Shown here: positions 32,322 to 43,670 of the stretch, piece after piece
Layout of the letters: every line of letters starts with the position of its first letter
How positions within the stretch are numbered: position 1 is the stretch's first letter
Assembly (NCBI RefSeq): GCF_902806685.2
Contig: NC_048557.2
Location: 5,948,666 to 6,012,665 of the forward strand
Direction of reading: 5' to 3'
Origin: Maniola hyperantus
Taxonomy: Eukaryota; Arthropoda; Insecta; Lepidoptera; Nymphalidae
Length of the DNA stretch: 64,000 nucleotides
Notes under the pieces: model-generated
Databases searched by the model: none
What the model saw: the letters and a program-made list of their open reading frames with translations, nothing else
Told to the model about the DNA's origin: nothing
Position numbers and translations under genes: made by a program

Positions 32322-32640
32322 GCTGTGATAGCCTAGTGGTTAAGACGTCCGCCTCCTAATCGGAGGTCGGGGGTTCGATCCCGGGCACGCACCTCTATCT
32401 TTTCGGAGTTACGTGCGTTTTAAGTAGGTACCTAATTAAATATCACTTGCTTTACCGGCGAAGGAAAACATCGTGAGGAAACCTGCATGTTCTCTATAAA
32501 GTTCCCAAAGGTGTGTGAAGTCTGCCAATCCGCATTTGGGCAGCGTGGGAGACTACGGCCAAACCCCTTCTCACTCTGGGAGGAGACCCGTGTTCTGTAG
32601 TAAGCCAGTGATGGGTTGATCATGATTTTGATGATGAAGT
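32322..32640 (+). mobile_element. SINE-A, near full length
   Basis: GCTGTGATAGCCTAGTGG (box A), GGGTTCGATCCCGGGC (box B), body complete except for a small gap near 32490, tail GATCATGATTTTGATGATG. Confidence 0.85.
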
Positions 32641-33099
32641 AACTAATTATGTATTAACTTTTGCCTTAACCCCGTTTAATTTCTTTAAGATATTGATGTA
32701 ATCGCAATGTATAAATATTGATGGCTGCATTCATTACAATATTAGAATATTCATAATATCTATTAAGTTTTGGTCACCTGCTACTATTTTTAAGTATAAA
32801 ATATTATACTTATTTTTCTTTGTTTCTAGGCTACGTGTAATAAATAGGTACTGTTTTCTGAGAATGAGGTGCACAATATTTATTAACTAGCCTTTACAAG
32901 TTATATCTACATTATTATGAATCTTCCTCATAAAAGATTTTTAATGCTGGTGAAAATTGCATTGAAATTCACAAGGAAGTCTAGAAGCTATAGGTACACA
33001 TTCAACTGCAGATTGCGACTTTGTTATTATTATAATATTATACTATTCAGAATTTAGATACGACAAAGAAATAAAATATAATACGTAATCCTTTAATTA
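32641..33099. other. AT-rich stretch without recognisable feature
   Basis: Nothing supportable. Confidence 0.4.
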
Positions 33100-33545
33100 C
33101 ATCGACGTAGCTCAACGGGTAAAGAAGTTGGCGTGGCAAAGGGCAGGGCACTTAGTTTTCGCTGGGTGGGCCCGGTAGAAATGCTTCGGTGTTCCCGTGA
33201 CCCAGTCGCCAGCGCAGCGCAGGAGTGCCGTTGGGTTTTAGTGGGTATTCCGGTCGCCTTTCAGCTGGCCAGTCCCACATACCCTGCCCGTTCACGGGAG
33301 GGATGCGTACGATAAAAAATAAAACCAACCCCAACGATAAAAAAGGGAACTTAGTTTAAAAAACCCTTAAACTTTAGGGTCCCTAGGTATTAGAATGGCG
33401 ACCTCGCAAGCGCAGCGTTGGCAGACCCCGCACTAGGTGGATAGACGACATCAAACGAGTCGCAAGGAACCGCTGGAGTCAGGCAGCGTAAGACCCATGT
33501 ACAGCTGTGGACATTTATCGGTTAACGATGCTGATCATGATGAAT
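33100..33545 (+). pseudogene. RTE-type LINE 3' end, split by another insertion
   Basis: CGTAGCTCAACGGGT and GGCAGGGCACTTAGTTT before, AGAATGGCGACCTCGCAAG to GTGGACATTTATCGGTTAAC after the insert; frame broken. Tail decayed to GATGCTGATCATGATG. Confidence 0.7.
33159..33348 (+). mobile_element. LINE 3'-end insertion flanked by 9-bp duplication
   Basis: 190 bp placed between two copies of ACTTAGTTT (33150-33158 and 33349-33357). The insert has GTGGGTATTCCGGTCGCC and ends in A-rich text (GATAAAAAATAAAA, GATAAAAAAGGGA), so a 5'-truncated retroelement of a different LINE type is most likely. Confidence 0.65.
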
Positions 33546-34299
33546 CGTTAAATTACCTACAGAACCTTTTGTTCGCGAGTTCGACTCTCACTTGAATACA
33601 CTTTTTTAATAAAAATTTACATACATTATACATCGGTGTCTTATTTCTATTCGTCCTTATCAGTTATTGTTCTGTCAATAAATTATTGGCTAAAATGTAC
33701 AATAATAAGAATTTCCTGTAGCTGGTTTTGCAATATATCCGACATTTTTTTAAGAACATCAAAACACTACTACATGCTTGAAAAAACTCTACAAAATTAA
33801 TAAATTATATTTACTTTAGAGTTGATTTTTCAATCACTGAAATAGACGAATTTTGACACTTTGGTAGCTTTGCAACACAAAAACTGAAAATATCAAATTA
33901 TTATATCACTAGGCAATTGAAAGTGATAACCGATGATTAAGATAACCAATTGAATGAAGAATTAATTTTTCTTTGAAAATTATAAAAAAATACCCCCCTT
34001 TAATTTATTGAAATCTCAAATTAAAAAAAATCAAGAATCCTAAGATAGTTCGTGTGGTAATGATTGCAAATAGAATTAATTTATGTATTTCATTAAACAA
34101 TATTAAGTATTTGTTACTCATAGCAAAAAGGATCTTGAGGAGACAAGAATTTAACATCATCCATATGCCCTTGTCATTATGAAATCAGTATTAAGTATAG
34201 AAGAAAAGTCAGTCCAGTGAGTCTGTCTATTTTAAGCACCTACTTACCAACCTACCTACTTACCTATAAAAAGTACCTACTTACTGAATAGTTGTTAGT
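33546..34299. other. AT-rich stretch without recognisable feature
   Basis: A Rep-H-like end (GCGAGTTCGACTCTCACTTG) at about 33575; otherwise nothing. Confidence 0.35.
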
Positions 34300-34522
34300 T
34301 TCTCGTAGACTTCGTTCGCGTGGATTTGGGTTTTTAAAAAGTTCATGGTAACTCTTAATTTTGCGTGATAAAAAGTAGCCTATGCCACTCTCCGGGTCTT
34401 TGTAGTTAAATATAAATAAAAAATAGTATCCATGCTAAAAATCACGTCAGTCCGTTGCTCCGTTGCGATGTGATTGGCGATAAACCAATAACAAAGCGAC
34501 TTTTGCATTTATAATAATATGG
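34300..34522 (-). mobile_element. Hel-2b copy
   Basis: CTTCGTTCGCGTGGATTTGG, GTAGCCTATGCCACTCTCCG, then CCGTTGCTCCGTTGCGATG and TATAATAATATGGGTA at the 5' end. CTAG lost. Confidence 0.65.
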
Positions 34523-34993
34523 GTAACGATGAATGCCATTTTTTGTAGATTTTCTCAAGTTCGATCGAGAATTATGTGAGAATAACGAATCTCACTGTAC
34601 CTATTCTCGATCTTACTGAAGTTTTGAATACCAGTGGTAGTAATATTTTGTATAATATTATGGGTGGAGCGGGAGGCTGAAAACTTGTTTTACAATAGGT
34701 AACATTAAACCGTTTGCGAAATCGAAGTAGGTATATGAGTAATCTCTGCCCGATGGGTCACTATGGTGGCACAGTTTAGCGATAATATTATAGTTTATTT
34801 ATTTATTTACAAGTTTCCGCTGGAGAGAAAACTTATTTAATAATAGGTATGTCGAGATGCAAAAGAATTATGAAATATGTGTATTATTATTTATCTATTT
34901 TTAAATATACATAGGTACGGGAGTAAACCAAAAAAAACTACCCTAAAAATTATTTTTCTTTTAATTTTAATAAGTTAATGCCTCTATGTAGCT
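34523..34993. other. AT-rich stretch without recognisable feature
   Basis: TTCTCAAGTTCGATCGAGAA near 34552 is a small palindrome; otherwise nothing. Confidence 0.35.
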
Positions 34994-35090
34994 GTAGGGC
35001 GTTGTGCACTCATCCGTAAAATAAGAATAGAATGAGTACGTATTCACGGATACGAACCGAATACGGATGAGTGCACAAACGCCCTAACAG
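34994..35090. mobile_element. MITE-K copy
   Basis: Ends TAGGGCGTTGTGCACTCATC and GATGAGTGCACAAACGCCCT are inverted repeats; about 97 bp, no ORF. A longer relative is at 40083-40229. Confidence 0.7.
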
Positions 35091-35285
35091 GTTTCTATAA
35101 CTGTGCCAAATTTTCGATATTTTAAATATCGCTGTGACGCCATGGCACTGTTAGAACTTTTATGTGTTTTATACCTATCACGTAAACAAGTACACAGTTG
35201 ATGCAATAAAATTTATTCGTATTCTTATTCATACACAGACGGACAGACGGAATGGACGAAACTAAAAGGGTCTCTTGTTTTACTT

Positions 35286-35575
35286 CGAAGCCTTAAAAAA
35301 ATCGGTCACTCGGACTCACACACGGAGGGTTCCGTAAAGAAATAACACTTTTTAATTTTTTTAATTTTCATAGCGGCCATTTTGAATCAATATTTGTTGT
35401 TATAGACAGCGGCAATAGAAATTATACATTCTGTGAATTTCAACTCTCTACCTATTACGCTTCACGAGATACAGCCTGCTGACAGACGGATGGACGGACA
35501 GCGGAGTCTTAGTAATTTTTTTTAATTTTTTTTAAGTAATAGGGTCCCGTAGACACCCTTCGGGTACGAAACCTG
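35286..35575 (-). repeat. Rep-I, near full length
   Basis: CGGTCACTCGGACTCACACA, CATAGCGGCCATTTTGAATC, the GACAGACGGATGGACGGACA tract and GTAGACACCCTTCGGGTACG. Confidence 0.6.
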
Positions 35576-36024
35576 ATAAAGAAGCTTAGATTCTCGGCAG
35601 CTTGGTGTCACTGGTAAATTATTCTACACTGTATGCTTGCTAAGCTGTGACGGCAGCGTGTCGGACTGTTTGTATGTTACATTATAATTGATTCGTGATG
35701 ACCTAGCACTTAGAGCCCATGTATTATTTACCAAGGGGTCATAGGTTCAAATTCGAGCCACCTCTGCGGTAAATAAAACCTTTACGTGCTTATTAAAATG
35801 TACTAATGGAAGGGTCAATTTAAGAACCTTGCCGGTTTAAACCAACTCCACTTCGGCCCGCAAAATTTTCACGATACCACGTCAAGTTTTCACGTTTATA
35901 TATACGTCGTTACGTGACATCTATTATGTTAATCACGACACCTAAACTTGTTTATAGATTTTAAGGAGAAGTGAATACAAATAAAAAAAAATTACACCAC
36001 CCTTAAAATTCAAATTATTTCTTA
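35576..36024. other. Unassigned stretch
   Basis: TGACCTAGCACTTAGAGCCC to GGTTCAAATTCGAGCC near 35699-35760 is vaguely tRNA-like (box B GGTTCAAATTC) and may be an old SINE head. Confidence 0.3.
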
Positions 36025-36245
36025 CTAGCTAGCTAGACTTCGTACGCGTGGATTTAGGTTTTTTAAAATTCCTGTGGGAACTCTTAAATTTTCCGGGATA
36101 AAAAGTAGCTTTCCTTTCCCCGGGTTGCAAGCTAGTTCTGTACTAAATTTCGTCAAAATCGGCTGAACGGTTGAGCCGTGAAAAGCTGAAAAAAAAAAAA
36201 GAAAAGCAGACAGACACACTTTCGCATTTATAATATTAGTATGGA
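36025..36245 (-). mobile_element. Hel-2, full length
   Basis: CTAG at 36025, hairpin AGACTTCGTACGCG; an A12 run interrupts the block after GTGAAAAGCTG; ends TTAGTATGGA|T. Confidence 0.75.
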
Positions 36246-36880
36246 TACGGTATTTTTTTACAAAACTGTCTTACAAATTAAAAAAAAATATGAGGCACTC
36301 ATTACTCGAGGGGGTAAACTGATTTTTTTTAATATTTAGGAGATAGGTACCTACTCACCCTAAAAACTCTCTTTTTAAATTTTAATAAGTAAGTATGTCT
36401 TTATTGTTTGTAGGGGTAAATTATATAGCTTTTATAGTAATTTATGTTTAAAATATCTGTGACACGCGACAGACGTACAGACAGACTAAACGAAACTATA
36501 AAGGTTCCTTATTTTACTACTGAACTCTAAAAAGATGTACACACAATAGTACATGACCTATACGTAAATTTTTTCCACATTAATAATAATTATTGTAGTA
36601 AATCGTGCAGAAAAATGCGAGTGACTTTGAACTATGACTCCAAAATGTTGTTTTAAATATTAAGTTATTCAACGCACATTATTATCAAGATCAATTTGTT
36701 ATGGAAATTAGTGATACACATTGACTTCAGCACTCAATGTTTTAAACCATTTTTTCAAAGCTCTATGTAGCGGTAAACAGGTTTCTATAATAGCTGTGCT
36801 TTTCGACTTTACAGCTCTTATAGTTTCAATCGATCAAACAATCAATCAAAAAAACAATCAATCGATCATTTTATTGTAAA
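36246..36880. other. AT-rich stretch without recognisable feature
   Basis: (AATCGATC)-like repeats at 36828-36866; otherwise nothing. Confidence 0.4.
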
Positions 36881-37072
36881 CTAGCTTATGCTCGCGACTT
36901 CGTCCGCGTGGACAACACAAATTTCAAACCCCTATTTCACCTCCTTAGGGGTTGAATTATCAAAAATCCTTTCTTAGTGGATGCCTACGTCATAATAGCT
37001 ATCTGCATGCCAAAGTTCAGCTCGATCCGTCCAGTAGTTTGAGTTGTGCGTTGATAGATCAGTCTGAGAGTT
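36881..37072 (-). mobile_element. Hel-1 copy
   Basis: CTAG at 36881, intact hairpin, stops at GTTGATAGATCAGTCTGAG before the TGAC tract. Confidence 0.75.
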
Positions 37073-37078
37073 AGACTG

Positions 37079-37140
37079 AGTCTAAATATAAAAGGAAAAG
37101 GTGACTGACTGCAGTCACCTTTTCCTTTTATATTTAGACT
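37079..37140. repeat. Head-to-head pair of Hel-1 5' ends (28-bp perfect palindrome)
   Basis: 37079-37106 and 37113-37140 are exact reverse complements, each the Hel-1 5' terminus (TCTAAATATAAAAGGAAAAG then GTGACT), with only 6 nt between. Confidence 0.9.
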
Positions 37141-37666
37141 AACTTATTACACGCATACACATTACGTACTTGTACATTTTTATACGACCGAGTAATCGAC
37201 ATAGTAATAGACATTTAAATATTTGCTCTTACTATGAAGGCCCGTACGATTTCCTTTACAGTATTCAATTTTCAAAGTTACACGTCTCAAGAATTTACAT
37301 GCAAATCTTTAAATCCGTGCCACTTTAAAACTTGTCAATTTTAAGTAAATCTGGCAAACCACTATCTATAGATATTAGTTTTTAAAACGCGTCTACAAAA
37401 TGACATCAAGTTTGTTTGTTTAATATTAAAATGAGAACCAAAGTAAGTTTGTATGGAGAGAGTGACGGAGAGACCGCCGTAGAACAAAACCCACATAAAA
37501 ATATAATTTGAAAATTCAAATCGACTGTAATTTTCATACCACAAATAGTAACATTAGCTGCAGCGGTATTTAGATCGTCTTCACACGGCATTGGGGATCG
37601 CATGAGAATAGCATTTATTAGGCATTTATCCATTGAGTTATTGATCATAGAGAACCAGACCGCATA
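37141..37666. other. Unassigned stretch
   Basis: Nothing recognisable. Confidence 0.35.
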
Positions 37667-37812
37667 CAGTGGCGTGCATAAGATTCCGAGCTAGGGTAGG
37701 CATTAGTCAGTTAGGTTACCTATTTAATGGCAGTCATGATGAAAAATGACCATTGAGATATTTCAACTTGGGTAAGCAGTGCTTTTATGTCTCTATGACT
37801 TGCACGCCACTA
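37667..37812. mobile_element. hAT-type MITE-L, older copy
   Basis: CAGTGGCGTGCATAAG ... TTGCACGCCACTA, same interior as 50160-50310 (GGTAGGCATTAGTCAGTTAG). Flanks ACCGCATA and ACCACATG agree at 6 of 8 positions, a decayed 8-bp duplication. Confidence 0.75.
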
Positions 37813-37820
37813 ACCACATG

Positions 37821-38027
37821 TACCCTTATTATAAATGTGAAAGTGTGTTTGTTAGTTGGTTTGTTAGTTTGTGATCCAATCACGTTGCAACGGAGCAACG
37901 GATCAACGTGATTTTTTGAATAGACATAGTTAGACTACTTATTATCTCGGAAAATCAAAGAGTTCCGGGATTCACGGGATTTATAAAAACCTAAATCCAC
38001 GCAGACAAAGTCGTGGGCATCAGCTGG
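37821..38027 (+). mobile_element. Hel-2b copy
   Basis: ACCCTTATTATAAATGTGAA, CAATCACGTTGCAACGGAGC, hairpin GCAGACAAAGTCGTGGGC and CTGG in place of CTAG. Confidence 0.65.
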
Positions 38028-38430
38028 TACCTAAAAAGATAGCGAGATATAATTGATAGATAGAGCAAAGCCATAATATTATCTACCACTAATGCACTAC
38101 TACGCCAATTTACCGAATCGATAAAAACACGAATGGACAACAAAAAGAAAATATGAATTCTCAATCGACAAGCGATAAGTTGGGCCCGTTTCATGAGACA
38201 TCGTTACCTCTAGTATATGGCAACTCACTGTACTTTTGATACTTCAATAGTGAGCTGACCTAATTTAAAGAAATAGTTAATAGTTTTGATGTATTTTTTA
38301 ATAGTTTAGCAATTAATTGACGCCTGTTTAACATATTAATGGAGTTACAAGATCAAAATATACAAAATATAATATGATAGGATACGATGCTACGATAAAG
38401 TTTAACTTTTGATCTTTTATTTTTATTATA
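38028..38430. other. Unassigned stretch
   Basis: Nothing recognisable. Confidence 0.35.
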
Positions 38431-38656
38431 CTAGCTGATGCCCGCGACTTCGTCCGCGTGGAATTAGGCTTTTAAAATCCCGTGGGAACTCTGTGATTTT
38501 CCGGGATAAAAAGTAGCCTATATCACTCTCCAGGTCTTTATCTATACCCATGCAAATAATCACGTCAATTTGTTACACCGTTGCGACGTGATTAAAGGAC
38601 AAACCAACAACCAATAAACCAACAAACAAACAAACTTTTGCGTTTATAATAAGGGT
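38431..38656 (-). mobile_element. Hel-2b, full length
   Basis: CTAG at 38431, intact hairpin, CACTCTCCAGGTCTTTATC, GTTGCGACGTGATTAAAGG, end TATAATAAGGGTA. Confidence 0.75.
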
Positions 38657-38671
38657 ACTGATTAGGATTAT

Positions 38672-38925
38672 GTATGTATCATCATCGTCATCATGATCAT
38701 CCCATCACCGGCCCACTACTGAGCAAGGGTCTTCACTCAGAATAAGAAGGGTTTTAGGTCGTAGTCTGTAGTGTCGTAGGTGGCCCAGTGCGAATTGGCA
38801 AACTTCACACACCTTTGAGAGCATTATGAAGAACTCTGAGGCATGAAGGTTTCTCCACGATGTTTTCCTAACTCCTTCACAGTTAAAGCACGTGATATTA
38901 ATTTACTTTAATCTCACCATATATA
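38672..38925 (-). mobile_element. SINE-A, head missing
   Basis: (ATC)n tail, ATCACCGGCCCACTACTGAG, to CAGTTAAAGCACGTGATATT; the tRNA-like part is lost. Confidence 0.65.
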
Positions 38926-39287
38926 ATAGGTAGATATAAATTTGGGATCTGAAGGAAATTAAAATTAGATAATCATTTATAATTTAACATCCTATGATTT
39001 TTTAACAACAATATACATTATTTTATCGCCAATGATCAGTCGCATATTTAATTTTTATTGTATTTGTATGCAAAGGCGCGACAATTTTCGTATTATAATC
39101 ACTAATATTATTGCAAAATAATATTTTACTGGCCAATATTCCATATATCTTTGTAATAATAAAAACTATTGACCTACTGTTTTATGTTTGGTATCGAATA
39201 TCGATATATCGGATCGGCAATAAATTTAGACAATTCATGCAGTGACGTAACATTTTTTCAATGACTACCTATAGGTATATTATATAT
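38926..39287. other. AT-rich stretch without recognisable feature
   Basis: Nothing supportable. Confidence 0.4.
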
Positions 39288-39445
39288 AGTACGCGACAGG
39301 TCGAGAAGGCAATCGGGGAGGGAACGCCCCGCACACCTGCACAGTGCACAGCCCCCGCGCTAACCTGGTACGGGCGAGACGTGCGTATGTGCGGGGCGTC
39401 CCCCCGCCTCATACCCCGATTGCCATCTCGACCTGTCGCGTACTT
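39288..39445. mobile_element. GC-MITE, full length
   Basis: TAGTACGCGACAGGTCGAGA to TCTCGACCTGTCGCGTACTT; interior CCCCGCACACCTGCAC. Confidence 0.8.
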
Positions 39446-39542
39446 GAACGAATAAACCACTCATCAAAGAGTACGTACAATACTAATGGGACGTTTTAAG
39501 AGTTCCGAACCAAAATGGTAAAAAAGGAATCTATATGGTGCG

Positions 39543-39630
39543 ACCGTGGCGTGTGGAAGTCCCTACAAGAGACCTACCTATGTCCAGCTGTGGACGTCTA
39601 TTGGTTAATGATGATGATGATGATGATGGT
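39543..39630 (+). mobile_element. RTE-type LINE, extreme 3' end
   Basis: CGTGGCGTGTGGAAGTCCCT to GTCTATTGGTTAATGATGAT and the (GATGAT)n tail; 88 bp, heavily 5' truncated. Confidence 0.7.
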
Positions 39631-39829
39631 GCGACTAGGGTTGGGAATTGAGATCTACAGAGCAAGCGTACTTTGACTTAGCTCCAAAACAGCGCAAATC
39701 GTTAGATATCGCAGACACAAAGGGCGCCCGACGTAGGTACCTGGGTAGCAAGACGCCTGGGCACATTCTACTCGTGTGGCCGGGGTACGCCGCGCACAGT
39801 TGAATTAAATAATAATAAAGTTCTGCTTT

Positions 39830-40034
39830 GTGGGCGGCTTCTGCCGTGGCTAATGGCTATAGTTACCACCCTACCTGCAAAGCCGTGCCACCGAGCGATT
39901 TAGCGTTCCGTACCGTAAGTAACCAATATTTTTAATTAAACTACCATACCTAGCTTTCAAAATTAGCCCGCCTCCATCTTTAGACCGTAACATTACTTAC
40001 CACCAAGTAAGATCGAAGTCAAGGGCTAACTTGT
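39830..40034 (+). mobile_element. SINE-B body
   Basis: CTTCTGCCGTGGCTAATGG, CTGCAAAGCCGTGCCACC, then TTACTTACCACCAAGTAAG and GGGCTAACTTGTATTAGA at the 3' end. Head missing. Confidence 0.65.
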
Positions 40035-40082
40035 ATTAGACGTAAAAAAAATTGTTTAAAAAAAACTCAAGATCGAGAAAAA

Positions 40083-40229
40083 GCTTTAAGGTGTTTGTGC
40101 ACCCATCCGTGATTTCACGGATCCATCCAAAAAATACGAATTGAATGTATATACGTATTTGTATGACGGCCACGGTCGAAGAACCACGGATATGAACCGA
40201 AGACGAATGAGTGCACAAACAGCCTTACT
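40083..40229. mobile_element. MITE-K copy
   Basis: AAGGTGTTTGTGCACCCATC and GAATGAGTGCACAAACAGCC inverted ends; interior longer than at 34994. Confidence 0.65.
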
Positions 40230-41129
40230 ATTGAGAAATACGGATCATATAGACGTACAAAGCGTCATAATTCTATGGTAGGTACAATACAAACGTAGAA
40301 AAAGTGATGGTCTACAGGCCTATTGTCCACATAGGCAGGCGAAGATCCTAAAGATTACGCTATTTTGTAAGTCTCCGGCGATGATACCATCTGGTTTCAA
40401 TAGCGTTATCAATTATCGTGGAGCCGCTAACTTCTAACTTGGTTACCTAAACAATGCAATCGACGAAGAATAGTGTCGCTTTCGAAATTGCATTAAGTGA
40501 ACGCTAATTTTCTACGATGTACTTGGAATTGAATTAAGGCAATCGTAATAAAAAAAGCTGTGTTTACATATACATACTTTTAACTCTATACAGAGCTACC
40601 TGCAACAATATATTCTACTTAATAACACCAGCTTTAAACCCTCAAAACAAGTATTTATAGGCTACTTAGTAGGAAGTAAGAACATGGTGGAGTGGTCAAG
40701 AACTAGGATAAGGTTGTGTTTTATTTAATTAATGCCATTATATATTTTTTTGTTTAAAAAAAAATTGCTGGAGTTTTAGATGAAAACGTTAAAAAATTGA
40801 AGACTACGCAACTTTGTATAACTTGAGGAACCGAGAACATCGTTTTATTGCTCATTAAAGATTTAAATGTCAAGAATCATTATTTGAATGTTACATTCAA
40901 TTTAAGTATTTTACCGTACCATAGTATTGTAATTTGTAATAATCGAAAAAATTGTTAACCTTCATAGTTCCATGAGATCTATGACTCCACGAGGTCTTAA
41001 TTCAACGCGCAATGACAGCGTACGGGTCCCGCTGGTCGATTGCGGAAATCCTGCATCAAAAATTATGACAGTCAATATATTTTTGACTGACGTTTAGACG
41101 ATTTTTTTACCAATTGATTTGATTTCGAT
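40230..41129. other. Long unassigned stretch
   Basis: No supportable ORF. 41090-41137 may be the start of the decayed Hel-2 copy that continues at 41673. Confidence 0.35.
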
Positions 41130-41137
41130 GAGTACAG

Positions 41138-41664
41138 CAGCGATTCCCAATTGGTGGTCCGCGGAACCCTTGGGCTCCGTGGAAGGGTCGCAGGGGTCCC
41201 ACGGTCTGTCCGAGAGTTACCTAAATAAAACGTTTGTGGAAAAGACTCATAAACGCGCGGCGCGCCGCACCGTCTAAGATGGACCTACACGGCAGTCTAA
41301 GATGGAAGCTACCTGGTAGGTATACTCTTAATCGGTTTCTACACGGCATCTTCCCGGGAACGCTCAATCGCTTGGCGTTACGTCCTTACCGGTAGGGTGG
41401 TAGCTAGCCGCGGCCGAAGCCTCCCACCAGATCAGACTCGAGCCGGAAATCGAACCGGGACCTCCAACTTTTAATACAACAGTGCACGCACTGCGCCACG
41501 GAGGTAATTAACGTCATAGTATTTCTTTGTCACAGTAAATGTTATGCAATACTTATAATAATTATTATTATTTATTTATCATTATCAAAATAGCCAGCTA
41601 GGGTTCCGCCAAAAAAAGTATGATCAATTAGGGTTCCATGGCCAAATAAAATTGGGAACCCCTG
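41138..41664. mobile_element. hAT-type element with 8-bp target duplication and nested SINE-B
   Basis: Terminal inverted repeats CAGCGATTCCCAAT and ATTGGGAACCCCTG (11 of 14 match), flanked by GAGTACAG on both sides (41130-41137, 41665-41672). 8-bp duplication and CA(G)...(C)TG ends are typical of hAT transposons. No transposase ORF. Confidence 0.8.
41300..41512 (-). mobile_element. SINE-B inside the hAT element
   Basis: ATCGGTTTCTACACGGCATC, CGGTAGGGTGGTAGCTAGC, AAATCGAACCGGGACCTCC (box B region) and CACTGCGCCACGGAGGT (box A region). Confidence 0.7.
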
Positions 41665-41672
41665 GAGTACAG

Positions 41673-41799
41673 GAATAGCTTGTATCCCGAAGATGGACGT
41701 ATATCATACTTTTTATCGAAGAAAACCCAAAGAGTTCTCACAGGATTTAAAAAAAAAAACTTAAATCAACGCCGATGAATTCGTGGGCATCCTCTAGTT
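41673..41799 (+). mobile_element. Hel-2, 3' part
   Basis: GAATAGCTTGTATCCCGAAG, TTTTTATCGAAGAAAACCC, GCCGATGAATTCGTGGGC and CTAG near 41796. The hAT element at 41138 was inserted into this copy. Confidence 0.65.
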
Positions 41800-42027
41800 T
41801 GGTATAAATTTATCCAAAGGTATTTAAAAATTGGTTAAAAAACTAACACTGATTAAATAAGACTTCTACTACACACATTGATCGACATCTTGTCGAATAC
41901 CTTTACAGTTAAAACAATAGCAAAATTCTATATTCATAGACGCTACAAAAACTATGAAGTCCGGAAAATTGACAATTCTTCAAGACCAAAATATAAATAA
42001 ACATAGCAAAAGATTGATCTAAAATAA

Positions 42028-42286
42028 TCACTACACATAATATAAAAAATGCGAATATGTGTTTGTTAGTTGGTTGATCGTTCAATCACGTCGCAACGAG
42101 GCAACGAATGGGTTAACCTCAGAATACAGAACAAACTGTTGTTCTGTATTTTGAGGGGTTGACGTAATTTTTTGCTTGGACCTGCAGACTGCAGAGTGAC
42201 ACAGGCTACTTTTATCTCGGAAAATCATAGAGTTCGCAAGGGGTTTTTTAAATACCTACCTACGTGGATGAAGTCGCATCAGCTAG
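42028..42286 (+). mobile_element. Hel-2b, with local duplication
   Basis: AAAATGCGAATATGTGTTTG, CAATCACGTCGCAACGAGGC; hairpin GTGGATGAAGTCGC and CTAG at 42283-42286. An inner inverted duplication (ACAGAACAAACTGTTGTTCT) lies near 42126. Confidence 0.65.
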
Positions 42287-42738
42287 TGCGTAATAAATCT
42301 TAAAAAAATAGTTTTAAAGTCATTTTGAATCCACGTGTTTTAAAAAAAATATCACGGCTCACGGATAAAAATTTAATCATTTCTCAGGCACATAAAAATA
42401 ATATGATTATGTAAATTCTGCAACTTCAAGAATACCGAGAAATTTTAATACTCGTTTGATATTAAATAATAAAAGTTCCTAATCAAGTTTCCAGTTTCAA
42501 TGGCCACACTGACTGTCATCTCACGCGTGAATAAACTATCACAATAGAGCTATCATCTATTGTACGTCAATACAAAGTCAATATGAATCGCTTTGTAATA
42601 AGACGCAATACGAGTACCTACGTAATCTTAAATTGCGAACAGTTTAAGAATTAGAACAGTCCTTTAGGTGTCGATCACACAGCAAGCGATCTAGACTTCT
42701 GAGTTATGCGTTCCGCTTTCACTGTAATATATACCTAA
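42287..42738. other. Unassigned stretch
   Basis: Nothing recognisable. Confidence 0.35.
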
Positions 42739-43035
42739 CTAGCGACCTGCCCCAGCTTCGCATGGGTGCAATGTAGATACTAATGTGGTTTCATTGAGGT
42801 GTCATTGCCACGGAAACTCTCAAATAAGAGGATTTTTTCCGACCTAATTCACATTATTTCAATTTCTCTAGGGATCTCTAATTTTTTGAGAATTAAACTA
42901 TAGCTATAAACCTTCCTCTTGAATCACTCTATCTGTTGGTTAAAACCGCATTAAAATCCGTTGCGTAGTTTAAAAGATCTACGCGTTCATACATACAGAC
43001 AGCGAGAAGCGACTTTATTTTATACTATGTAGAGA
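42739..43035 (-). mobile_element. Hel-3 copy
   Basis: CTAG at 42739, CCCCAGCTTCGCATGGGTGC, and TATACTATGTAGAGA|T as the complement of the Hel-3 5' end. Confidence 0.7.
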
Positions 43036-43293
43036 TAATATGATAGCTTGAATTTCTGTCCTCAAATTGACCGCGACGGTCAACTAAGCGGTCAACTACT
43101 ATGTGTTGAATCGGGAAAGCGAATAATGACGTTACAAATCACAATGCGAACACAACAAATATTTTTCAATTTTTTAACATGAAAATAGAGTAATTTCTGC
43201 TGGAAAGTTATTTTACGTTAAAAATTGAAAATATTTGTCATTTATGCATTGTGACGTTATTTATCGCTTTCCGTACCTACAGAGTGACGTTAA

Positions 43294-43352
43294 TCTCTGT
43301 ACTATATAAAAATGAATCGCTGAATGTGTTGCTGATCGCAAATCTCGAGAAC
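43294..43352 (+). mobile_element. Hel-5 5' fragment
   Basis: A|TCTCTGTACTATATAAAAA to GCAAATCTCGAGAACTGTTG; the rest is replaced by Rep-I. Confidence 0.6.
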
Positions 43353-43515
43353 TGTTGTTATAGCGACAATAGCACATTCTGTGAAAATTTCAATCTCTGC
43401 CTTTTACGGTTCACGAGATGCAGCCCGATGACAAACAGACTGACGGACGGACAGCGGAGTCTTAATACCTTATAGGGTCCCATTGGCACTATTCAAGTAC
43501 GGAACCGTAAAAACC
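43353..43515 (-). repeat. Rep-I copy
   Basis: ATTCTGTGAAAATTTCAATC, CAAACAGACTGACGGACGG, to GGTACTATT-like end CATTGGCACTATTCAAGTAC. Confidence 0.55.
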
Positions 43516-43670
43516 GATAAGGATATCATTAATAAAAAATACCGCAATGTTTGTTTGAGAACAATTAGTTAGAATCGTTTTTACCGTATCTCGGTAAATA
43601 TAAATAAATTGTGTGTAATACCTATTTAACCTACAATTATTATTGTATTTGTAAGCAGTGATGATCTAAC

